Shown piece by piece: positions 7,277-13,739 of a stretch of 22,207 bases of DNA (positions within the stretch are counted from its first letter, which is position 1; each line of letters starts with the position of its first letter). The notes beneath the pieces are model-generated. The model saw nothing but the letters and a program-made list of their open reading frames with translations, was not told the origin of the DNA and did not search any database. This DNA comes from Janthinobacterium sp. Lineage in GTDB: Bacteria; Pseudomonadota; Gammaproteobacteria; Burkholderiales; Burkholderiaceae_D. The DNA is taken from contig DMYQ01000245.1 in assembly GCA_003482555.1 (NCBI GenBank), forward strand, positions 8,545 to 30,751, written 5' to 3'. The translations under genes and the position numbers were made by a program.

Positions 7277-8572
7277 ATGACCAGCATCTCGAAAAACGAC
7301 ATCCTCTTCGCGCGCGCCCAGAAAACCACCCCGGGCGGCGTCAACTCGCCGGTGCGCGCCTTCCGCTCGGTGGGCGGCACGCCGCGCTTCATCACCCGCG
7401 CCGAAGGTCCCTACTTCTGGGACGCGGACGGCAAGCGCTATATCGATTACATCGGCTCCTGGGGCCCGGCCATCGTCGGCCACGCCCACCCGCGGGTGGT
7501 GAAGGCGGTGCAGGACGCGGCCGCGCTCGGCCTGTCCTTCGGCGCGCCGACCGAGGGCGAAGTGCTGATGGCCGAGGAAATCAACCGCCTGGTGCCATCC
7601 ATCGAGCAAGTGCGCCTGGTGTCCTCGGGCACGGAAGCGACCATGAGCGCGCTGCGCCTGGCGCGCGGGGCCACCGGCCGCGACAAGATCATCAAGTTCG
7701 AGGGTTGCTACCACGGCCACGCCGATTCGCTGCTGGTGAAGGCCGGCAGCGGCCTGCTGACCTTCGGCAATCCGACCTCGGCGGGTGTGCCGGAAGATTT
7801 CGTCAAACATACCTTGGTGTTGCCGTACAACAACATACAAGAGTTGCGCGACGCCTTCGACAGCTTCGGCGCCGAGATCGCCTGCGTGATTGTCGAGCCG
7901 GTGGCGGGGAATATGAACTTGATCAAGGCCGATCCGGCCTTCCTGCAAGCGATGCGCGATTTGTGCACCGAACACGGCGCCCTGCTCATCTTCGACGAAG
8001 TCATGTGCGGCTTCCGCGTCGCTCTGGGCGGAGCCCAGGCCCTGTACGGCATCAAGCCGGACTTGACGGCGCTGGGCAAGGTGATAGGCGGCGGCATGCC
8101 GGTGGCGGCCTTCGGCGGCAGCGCCGCGCTGATGCACCACATGGCGCCCCTGGGCGCGGTCTACCAGGCCGGCACGCTGTCGGGCAACCCGGTGGCGGTG
8201 GCGGCCGGCATGACGACCCTGAAACTGATACAGGCGCCCGGCTTTTACGAAGCCCTGGGCGCCAGCGCCGAACGCCTGGCGCGCGGCCTGACGGCGGCCG
8301 CCTTTGACGCGGGCGTGTGCTTTTGCGCCGACTCCATCGGCGGCATGTTCGGCCTCTACTTCAGCGCGGCGGTGCCGACCAGCTACGCCGAGATGATGGC
8401 GGGCGACCGCGCCAAGTTCAACGCCTTCTTCCACGCCATGCTCGACGAGGGCGTGTATTTCGCCCCGGCCGCCTTCGAGGCGGGCTTCGTCTCGGCGGCC
8501 CACGACGACGCCATCATCGACGCCACCATCGAAGCGGCGCGCCGGGTGTTCGCCAAGCTGGCGCAAGCCTGA
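7277..8572 (+). CDS. hemL: Glutamate-1-semialdehyde 2,1-aminomutase
   Basis: HemL is a PLP enzyme that converts glutamate-1-semialdehyde to 5-aminolevulinate, a step of the C5 route to heme. The 431-residue length is normal. Visible motifs are TTPGGVNSPVRAF near the N-terminus, VSSGTEATMSALRLAR at 115-130, FEGCYHGHADSLLVKAGSG at 141-159, IFDEVMCGFRVA at 238-249, and the PLP lysine Lys268 in TALGKVIGGGMPVAAFGG. The ATG at 7277 follows the thiD homologue by nine bases. The ribosome binding site is weak, so translational coupling is possible. The gene ends in a double stop, TGATAG. The identity is secure. Confidence 0.98.
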   Translation: MTSISKNDILFARAQKTTPGGVNSPVRAFRSVGGTPRFITRAEGPYFWDADGKRYIDYIGSWGPAIVGHAHPRVVKAVQDAAALGLSFGAPTEGEVLMAEEINRLVPSIEQVRLVSSGTEATMSALRLARGATGRDKIIKFEGCYHGHADSLLVKAGSGLLTFGNPTSAGVPEDFVKHTLVLPYNNIQELRDAFDSFGAEIACVIVEPVAGNMNLIKADPAFLQAMRDLCTEHGALLIFDEVMCGFRVALGGAQALYGIKPDLTALGKVIGGGMPVAAFGGSAALMHHMAPLGAVYQAGTLSGNPVAVAAGMTTLKLIQAPGFYEALGASAERLARGLTAAAFDAGVCFCADSIGGMFGLYFSAAVPTSYAEMMAGDRAKFNAFFHAMLDEGVYFAPAAFEAGFVSAAHDDAIIDATIEAARRVFAKLAQA

Positions 8573-8587
8573 TAGCAAGCGTCGAAG

Positions 8588-8637
8588 CCGGCCCGCCCAT
8601 GCCGGGCAAACCCTGGCCGGGGCGGGCGCCGGCGGCC
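8588..8637 (+). terminator. Possible GC-rich hairpin after hemL
   Basis: The segment gccggcccgccc pairs, with a two-base bulge, with gggcgggcgccggc about 20 bases later, giving a strong GC-only stem shortly after the hemL stop. No T-run follows, so it may not be an intrinsic terminator. It could equally be a decay-protecting 3' structure or chance in GC-rich DNA. Confidence 0.3.
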
Positions 8638-8715
8638 CCTCGTGGTCGGGCGCGCCGGCGCCGCTCATTCTTGCGTGACTTCTTGCGTGCAGCTGCGGTG
8701 GCGCAACTATCCTGT

Positions 8716-8721
8716 TAAAAT
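8716..8721 (+). promoter_or_regulatory. Candidate -10 element for the Nramp-type transporter
   Basis: TAAAAT, in the context CCTGTTAAAATCCGC, lies in the 232-base gap between hemL and the transporter. It would start a transcript near 8728 with a leader of about 75 bases. The expected -35 position (ctgcgg at 8693-8698) matches poorly. Confidence 0.4.
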
Positions 8722-8776
8722 CCGCTCCAATATGAAACCCCTCCCCATCAGCTTGAATTGAGGCGCCAGCCTTCCC

Positions 8777-8804
8777 GTTGGCCGCCCGTTTCGCCTAGGC
8801 CAAC
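8777..8804 (+). promoter_or_regulatory. Stem-loop abutting the start codon of the Nramp-type gene
   Basis: GTTGGCC (8777-8783) and GGCCAAC (8798-8804) are perfect 7-base inverted repeats separated by 14 bases. The second arm ends immediately before the ATG at 8805 and contains the only Shine-Dalgarno-like bases (AGG). In RNA this hairpin would hide the ribosome binding site. A role in translational control is inferred. Confidence 0.45.
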
Positions 8805-10079
8805 ATGACACTGTTTAACCGCATTACCGACCACGATGCCGTCAAGGCCCTGGGCCCAGGCTTGATCACCGGCGCCGCCGACGACGACCCGTCCGGCATC
8901 GCCACCTATTCGCAGGCCGGCGCCCAGTTCGGCTTCAACACCCTGTGGACCCTGGTGCTGACCTACCCCTTCATGGTCGGCATCCAGCTGGTGTCGGCGC
9001 GCATCGGCCGGGTCACCGGACGCGGCCTGGCGGCCAATATCCGGCGCGCGTATTCGCCCTGGCTGCTGTACCTCATCGTCATGCTGCTGCTGGTGGCGAA
9101 TGTGATCAATATCGCCGCCGACATCGCCGCGATGGGCGAGGCGATGCATCTGGTGACCGGCTTCGGCTCGCCCCATCTGTATTCGCTGGGTTTCGGCTTC
9201 CTCTGCCTGACCCTGCAGATTTTCTTGCCCTACCGCGGTTATGTGCGCTACCTGAAATGGCTGACCCTGGGCCTGCTGGCCTATGTGGCGACCGTGTTCG
9301 CCGTACACATACCGTGGCTGGAAGTACTTCAGCGCACCGTCATGCCGCACTTTAGCTGGAACAAGGAATCGGTGGCCCTGATCGTCGCCATCTTCGGCAC
9401 CACCATCAGCCCCTACCTGTTTTTCTGGCAAGCCTCGCAAGAAGTCGAGGAAATCCGCACCGAGGATGGCGCCCTGTCGCTGAAAAAATCGCCGCTGGAG
9501 GCGGCCGCGCCGCACCTGCGGCGCATCAAGCTCGACACCTTCATCGGCATGGGCTTTTCCAATCTGGTGGCGTATTTCATCATCCTGACGGCCGCCGCCA
9601 CCCTGGGCTTGCACGGCATCACGAATATCCAGACCTCGGCCCAGGCGGCCGAGGCGCTGCGCCCGATCGCCGGCGAATTCGCCTTTTTCGTCTTCGCCCT
9701 GGGCATAGTCGGCACCGGTTTGCTGGCCGTGCCAGTGCTGGCCGGTTCGGCCGCCTACGCCGTCACGGAAAGCTTCCGCTGGTCGAACGGGCTCGACCTG
9801 AAAGCCCTGCAGGCGCGCGAATTCTACGCCATCATTTCCCTGTCCACCATAGGCGGCATGCTGCTCAACTTCACCCCCATCGACCCGATCAAGGCCCTGA
9901 TCTGGTCGGCGCAAATCAATGGCGTGATCGCGGTACCCATCATGACCGTCATGATGTTGCTCGCGCACAACAAAACCATCATGGGCGCCTTCACTTTGTC
10001 GACCCGGCACACGCTTATCGGCTGGGCCGGCGTGCTGGTGATGCTGGCGGCGGTGGTGGCGATGTTCGCCACCATGTAA
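8805..10079 (+). CDS. Nramp-family divalent metal transporter, possibly of the Mg2+-related branch
   Basis: This is an inner-membrane transporter of the Nramp (SLC11) fold, 424 residues, with about ten to eleven hydrophobic segments. The N-terminal LGPGLITGAADDDPSGIATY matches the Nramp helix-1 region, but the metal-site DPGN motif reads Asp28-Pro-Ser-Gly31. In helix 6 the usual A-T-V-M-P-H reads T-T-I-S-P-Y at 199-204, so the coordinating methionine is Ser202. Loss of that soft ligand is a feature of Nramp-related magnesium transporters, so the substrate may be Mg2+ rather than Mn2+ or Fe2+; this is inference. An acidic and basic cytoplasmic loop (EVEEIRTEDGALSLKKSP) follows helix 6. The ATG at 8805 sits just after a stem-loop. 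The gene converges on the CVNH gene. Confidence 0.85.
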   Translation: MTLFNRITDHDAVKALGPGLITGAADDDPSGIATYSQAGAQFGFNTLWTLVLTYPFMVGIQLVSARIGRVTGRGLAANIRRAYSPWLLYLIVMLLLVANVINIAADIAAMGEAMHLVTGFGSPHLYSLGFGFLCLTLQIFLPYRGYVRYLKWLTLGLLAYVATVFAVHIPWLEVLQRTVMPHFSWNKESVALIVAIFGTTISPYLFFWQASQEVEEIRTEDGALSLKKSPLEAAAPHLRRIKLDTFIGMGFSNLVAYFIILTAAATLGLHGITNIQTSAQAAEALRPIAGEFAFFVFALGIVGTGLLAVPVLAGSAAYAVTESFRWSNGLDLKALQAREFYAIISLSTIGGMLLNFTPIDPIKALIWSAQINGVIAVPIMTVMMLLAHNKTIMGAFTLSTRHTLIGWAGVLVMLAAVVAMFATM

Positions 10080-10119
10080 GAAAAAGCCCGGGCCACCGCG
10101 TTCACACGGCGGCCCGGGC
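10080..10119 (-). terminator. Intrinsic terminator for the minus-strand CVNH gene
   Basis: Nine perfect base pairs form between GCCCGGGCC (10086-10094) and GGCCCGGGC (10111-10119), with three more pairs inside. On the minus strand the stem is followed by TTTTTCTT, a good intrinsic terminator for transcription arriving from 10523. The U-tract end overlaps the last codons of the convergent transporter gene. Confidence 0.8.
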
Positions 10120-10121
10120 CG

Positions 10122-10152
10122 ATGGCCCCGCGCACGGCGGGGCCATGTTTTC
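10122..10152 (+). terminator. Intrinsic terminator for the Nramp-type transporter
   Basis: ATGGCCCCGC (10122-10131) and GCGGGGCCAT (10137-10146) form a perfect ten-base stem with a five-base loop. On the plus strand it is followed by GTTTTC, so it should stop transcripts of the transporter gene. It stands next to the opposite-facing terminator of the convergent gene. Confidence 0.72.
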
Positions 10153-10160
10153 ATTCCCGA

Positions 10161-10523
10161 CTATTGAATCTTCAGTTCGCCATCGATATTGGCGATATCG
10201 CCCTGCCCGGCCACATAGCGGGTGATGTCGAGCGTGGCCCATTGCCAGCTGCCGTCGCGTTTCTGGCAATACGCCGAGAGCACGGAAGAGACGCTTTCCA
10301 CGGTCAGTTTATAACTGCCGTTGGGAATAAAGCCGCTGCTCGGGGTCGCATCGTTCTCGGGCTGCAGCGAGCCATCCAGATTGACCAGCCCACCCGACAG
10401 ATTGGTGATATTGAAGCCGCTGGCCACCCACGTTTGATCGCGGCGCTGGGCTTTTCCATACAGATTGGTATTAATTTGCGAAGCCGTTTTCTGATAACTC
10501 CCGGCTGGAACGAATCGAGACAT
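10161..10523 (-). CDS. Cyanovirin-N homology (CVNH) domain lectin-like protein
   Basis: The 120-residue protein consists of two tandem CVNH repeats, at about 2-54 and 63-120. They share G-S-Y near the start, QRRDQTW versus QKRDGSW, NITNLSGG versus DITRYVAG, and LVNLDGSLQ versus IANIDGELK. CVNH proteins bind mannose-rich glycans or have unknown ligands. The only cysteine is Cys86, so the two disulfides of cyanovirin-N cannot form. No signal peptide is visible, so it is probably cytoplasmic or released by another route. The ATG at 10523 has GGGAG about seven bases upstream. It is a single gene with its own terminator and an AT-rich upstream region. The family call is by pattern recognition and is strong; the biological role is unknown. 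Confidence 0.85.
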   Translation of the reverse strand: MSRFVPAGSYQKTASQINTNLYGKAQRRDQTWVASGFNITNLSGGLVNLDGSLQPENDATPSSGFIPNGSYKLTVESVSSVLSAYCQKRDGSWQWATLDITRYVAGQGDIANIDGELKIQ

Positions 10524-10691
10524 ATTGACTCCCGTGATAATAGTAAGCGCCGCGTTTCATTACCCGTTCATTTACCAGCGGCGCGTTGGTAAATATTCAA
10601 TTGAATTAACCATAAAGCAAGCCGCGCAAGCTCTTTTTCATTCAGTGCACATAGTGTGCGCCCGTTTGTTCGCGTGAATACTCGCGAATAA
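10524..10691 (-). promoter_or_regulatory. AT-rich upstream region of the CVNH gene with several dyad symmetries
   Basis: This non-coding stretch is much more AT-rich than its neighbours. It holds four inverted repeats: TTTACCA/TGGTAAA at 10571-10593, the palindrome ATTCAATTGAAT at 10595-10606, GCACA-TAG-TGTGC at 10647-10659, and TTCGCG/CGCGAA at 10669-10688. The minus strand contains TTGCTT then, 17 bases on, AATATT as a weak promoter candidate. Operator function is inferred. Confidence 0.45.
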
Positions 10692-10718
10692 TCACTGGAT
10701 ACAATTTAGAATTTCCGC

Positions 10719-10753
10719 AAACAAAAATTCCCCAGGAAGTGGGGAGTGGGAAT
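10719..10753 (-). terminator. Likely intrinsic terminator after corA
   Basis: On the minus strand a short stem (TCCCC with GGGGA, extendable through ATTCCC) is followed by ATTTTTGTTT. It starts about 25 bases after the corA stop and ends transcription before the CVNH upstream region. Confidence 0.6.
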
Positions 10754-10777
10754 GGCGCAGGCAGGCAAAGCGGCGCG

Positions 10778-11734
10778 CTATTTCAAGCAACCGCGGCGAT
10801 GAAAATACCAGAATGGCGCAATGGCGCTGGCCAACATCAAGCTCAGGGCGAAGGGGTAGCCGAAGCGCCAATCGAGTTCCGGAAACCAGCCGTGGAAGTT
10901 CATTCCGTAAATGCTGGCGATCAGGGTGGGCGGCAGGAAAGTGACGCTCGCCACGGAAAAAATCTTGATGATCTTGTTCTGGTTGATATTGACGAAGCCG
11001 ACAATGGCATCCATCAAGAAGTTGATCTTGTTGAACAGGAAAGCGGTGTGGCCATCCAGCGATTCGATGTCGCGCAAGATCTGGCGCGCTTCCTTGAGTT
11101 GCCGGCCGCTGAGCAGGCGTCCCCGCATCAAGAAACTGACGGCGCGCCGCGTATCCATCATGTTGCGCCGTATGCGGCCGTTCAAGTCTTCCTCGGTGGC
11201 GATCGCGTTCAAGGCGTGGGTCGCGTCCTGGTCGCTGAATTGCTCCTGCAACACGCGAGCGCTGACATCTTCCAGCTTGCGGTAAATCACTTCGAGCGCA
11301 TCGGCCGAATATTCGGCGGCCGCCGCGTACAAGTCCAGCAACACGTCCATGCTGTCCTCGATCTCGCCCGGGCGCGTGCGCGCGCGCACCTGGCGGAACA
11401 CGGTCAAGTCGTCGCTGTGGCTGGAAAACAGCATCTTGCGCGCCAGCACGAAAGTCACCGTGACGATGCGCGACCGGCCCTCGTCCTGCTGCAAGAAGTC
11501 GGTGCGCAAGCGCAGCTCGCCATTTTCCGCTTCCTAATAGCGGGCCGAGGCCTCGCCCTCCGTCGCGTCCGTCCGCGGAGCGGCAAGCCCGTAAGCGGAC
11601 GCCACCCAGGCGCGCTCTTGCTCGCCTGGATCGGCCAAATCCACCCAGACGGGGGCGACGCCGTCCATCCCGGCGCGCCCGGCAACGGCGACGGGGCTCA
11701 GGCGACCATCTTGCAAAACAAACAAATTCATCAT
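10778..11734 (-). pseudogene. corA: CorA-family magnesium transporter gene interrupted by an in-frame amber codon
   Basis: CorA is a pentameric inner-membrane Mg2+ channel. The frame from ATG 11734 (GGAAGA upstream) encodes MMNLFVLQDGRLSPV and VWVDLADP, typical of a CorA N-terminus, then meets TAG at 11534-11536 as codon 67. The same frame continues without shift for 251 more codons: ENGELRLRTDFL, a long helical domain, the signature Gly277-Met-Asn279 followed by FHGWFPE, two C-terminal membrane helices and stop TAG at 10778. Nothing else is damaged, so this is a single nonsense change, probably at an aromatic residue (relatives have Tyr or Phe before E-x-NGEL, from memory). A TTG at 11509 could restart translation but would lose the N-terminus. 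Alternatives are a sequencing error or amber suppression. Confidence 0.85.
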
Positions 11735-11787
11735 GAAAGTCTTCCGCCCGGCCCGCGGGCCACAATCGGGTATCGTTGCCCGCGCAC

Positions 11788-12183
11788 TTAACGCGTGGCC
11801 TGTTCGATCATTTTTTCTTGCGCGCCGGCCGGTGTGGGCTCGACGGGCGGCGCCGCCTTCGGCATCTCGATGCCGCGGCTGTCATGGATGTGGATGATCT
11901 TGCTGCCGCGCTCAGGGCAGTCGACGTTCGAAATCACATGCTTGCCGTTCACGACGCAGCTGCGCAGGGGTGCGGCGGATGGCGCCACTTTGCCCAGCGC
12001 CTCTTGCGAAGTGTGCGCCACGGCCGCGCCGGCGCCCGACTTGAGGGCCTTGTTCCAGACTTCCATGAAGACATTGCGCTCGTAGCGCATGGAATACAGG
12101 GCCGCCATGGCGAGGGCGGCAAAGGCGGCCGAGACGATGGCCACCCACGTCAGGCTGAGGGCGCCACGTTGACGATATGGCAT
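11788..12183 (-). CDS. Small membrane-anchored protein with a DUF4124-like segment
   Basis: The function is not known. The 131-residue product begins with a basic stretch and one membrane helix at about residues 10-30. A periplasmic region follows, with LRSCVVNGKHVISNVDCP at 73-90, which resembles the DUF4124 pattern (two cysteines around K-x-x-x-S-N-x-x-CP). The tail is Pro/Ala-rich. The N-terminus QRGALSLTWVAIV also recalls TadE-like or pilin-like leaders, but there is no other support for that. The ATG at 12183 has AGGAG seven bases upstream. It follows mtgA by nine bases, so it is probably co-transcribed with the cell-wall genes, and lies 53 bases upstream of corA. Confidence 0.75.
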   Translation of the reverse strand: MPYRQRGALSLTWVAIVSAAFAALAMAALYSMRYERNVFMEVWNKALKSGAGAAVAHTSQEALGKVAPSAAPLRSCVVNGKHVISNVDCPERGSKIIHIHDSRGIEMPKAAPPVEPTPAGAQEKMIEQATR

Positions 12184-12192
12184 GAGCTACTC

Positions 12193-12918
12193 CTATGGCA
12201 GTTCGGCCGAGCCCATGCGCCGCAGGATGACCCCGGTGCGCCGCAACAGGTAGCCGGAATCGCGGTGTTTATCGAAAAAGCGCGGATTGGGCAGCATCAC
12301 GGCCAGCTTGGCGGCCTGGCTGGCGCCCAGGCCGGCGGCGGCGATGCCGTAATAGTGACGCGAAGCCGCCTCGGCGCCGAAGATGCCGCTGCCGAATTCG
12401 ACCACGTTCAGATAGATTTCAAAGATACGCTCCTTGTCCATCAAGGTTTCCAGCATATAGGTGATGATCAACTCCTCGCCCTTGCGCACATAGCTGCGCG
12501 AGCCGGACAGGAACAGATTCTTCGCCAGTTGCTGGGTGATGGTCGAACCACCCGCCACCACCTTGTGCTTCTTGTTATTCTTTTCGTAGGCTTTTTCCAG
12601 CGCGTCCCAGTCGACCCCCTCGTGCTCGGAAAAATTGGCGTCTTCCGACGCGATGATGGCGCGCTTCAGATTGCTCGAGATGCGCGCGTAAGGCACCCAG
12701 CTCTGCTGCAGCACGGCTTGCGGATTCTTGTCCCGCAAAGCCGACAGTTGCTCGCGCATGAAGGCCGTGCTGTCCGGGTTGTGGTCGACCCACCAGGCGA
12801 TTTGCAAAAAGAAATACACCTGGACGACCAGGAAGGCGAGGATGGGCAGCAGGAAAATCCATTTGATCCAGCCGCGCCGGGACGGCGCCTTGCGGCCCGC
12901 GGATGCTTTCTGTTTCAT
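12193..12918 (-). CDS. mtgA: Monofunctional biosynthetic peptidoglycan transglycosylase
   Basis: MtgA polymerises lipid II into glycan strands at the periplasmic face of the inner membrane. The 241-residue protein has one N-terminal membrane helix (about 18-42) and a GT51 domain with all main motifs: SEDANFSEHEGVDW at 91-104 with the catalytic Glu92, GGSTITQQLAKNLFLS at 123-138, and IFEIYLNVVEFGSGIFGAEA. There is no transpeptidase domain. The ATG at 12918 overlaps the aroE stop in an ATGA sequence, indicating translational coupling; longer in-frame starts would intrude into aroE. Confidence 0.97.
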   Translation of the reverse strand: MKQKASAGRKAPSRRGWIKWIFLLPILAFLVVQVYFFLQIAWWVDHNPDSTAFMREQLSALRDKNPQAVLQQSWVPYARISSNLKRAIIASEDANFSEHEGVDWDALEKAYEKNNKKHKVVAGGSTITQQLAKNLFLSGSRSYVRKGEELIITYMLETLMDKERIFEIYLNVVEFGSGIFGAEAASRHYYGIAAAGLGASQAAKLAVMLPNPRFFDKHRDSGYLLRRTGVILRRMGSAELP

Positions 12919-13739
12919 AGGGCGCCCCGCATCCGTTCCAGCACTTCCCGCGTGTCCGGGCGCACGCCCCGCCACAGGAAAAACGCTTCCGCGGCTTGCT
13001 CGACCAGCATGCCCAAGCCATCGCGGGCGCGCGCGCCGTGGCCGCTTGCCACTTGCATGAAGATGGTCGGCGCGGCGCCGTACATCATGTCCAGCGCCAG
13101 GGTGTGGGGGCCGAAGACGGCCGGCGAAACGGGCGGCAGCGCGCCGCTCAGGCTGGCCGAGGTGGCGTTGATGACGATGTCGAAAGGCGCATCCGGTTCG
13201 GCGAATTCGCAAGCCGCCACGCGGCCCGGCTGGTCGGGCACGGCAAAGCGCAGCGCCAGGGCGTCAGCCGTGGCGCGCGTGCGGTTGGCAACAAACACTT
13301 GCGCCGGCCGCTGGTCGAGAATTGCTTGCAGGACGCCGCGGGCGGCGCCGCCGGCGCCCAGCAGCAGCACGCGCCGGCCTTCGATGGCGACGCCGGCGTC
13401 GCCGACGATGTCGGCCACCAGGCCGGCGCCGTCCGTGTTGTCGCCCAGGATGTCGCCGCCGTCAAAGCTGAGCGTATTCACGGCGCCGGCCGCGCGCGCC
13501 CGCGGCGTCAGGCGGCTGGCCAGCGCGCAAGCTTCCAGTTTGAAGGGCACCGTGACGTTGGCGCCGCGCCCGCCCGCGGCCGCGAAGGCCAGCGCGGCCG
13601 CCGCAAAACCGTCCAGCGCGGCCAGGCTGCGCTCGTACACCATGTCTTGTCCGGTCTGGGCCGCGAAGGCGGCGTGGATCTCGGGCGATTTGCTGTGGGC
13701 GATGGGATTGCCGAAAACGCAATAGCGGTCGGCGCCCAT
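12915..13739 (-). CDS. aroE: Shikimate dehydrogenase
   Basis: AroE reduces 3-dehydroshikimate to shikimate with NADPH. The 274-residue protein shows GNPIAHSKSP at 10-19 (shikimate-binding serines), VTVPFK with catalytic Lys67, GDNTDG with catalytic Asp103, the Rossmann loop GAGGAARG at 128-135, NRT at the NADP-binding position and GLGMLVEQAAEAF near the C-terminus. ATG 13739 is preferred over a TTG one codon earlier. It shares one base with the stop of the upstream TonB-like gene (TGATG) and overlaps mtgA by four bases. aroQ at 20787 acts in the same pathway but on the other strand. Confidence 0.97.
   Translation of the reverse strand: MGADRYCVFGNPIAHSKSPEIHAAFAAQTGQDMVYERSLAALDGFAAAALAFAAAGGRGANVTVPFKLEACALASRLTPRARAAGAVNTLSFDGGDILGDNTDGAGLVADIVGDAGVAIEGRRVLLLGAGGAARGVLQAILDQRPAQVFVANRTRATADALALRFAVPDQPGRVAACEFAEPDAPFDIVINATSASLSGALPPVSPAVFGPHTLALDMMYGAAPTIFMQVASGHGARARDGLGMLVEQAAEAFFLWRGVRPDTREVLERMRGAL

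Noticed and set aside
7262..10154. Two 468-residue minus-strand frames opposite hemL and the Nramp-type gene.
   Set aside because: No family resemblance and low-complexity composition; the plus-strand frames encode conserved proteins.
10692..11765. A 357-residue minus-strand frame overlapping corA in another reading frame, which might suggest a frameshifted rather than nonsense-mutated gene.
   Set aside because: Its translation is Arg-rich and not CorA-like. Both CorA halves lie in one identical frame separated only by TAG.
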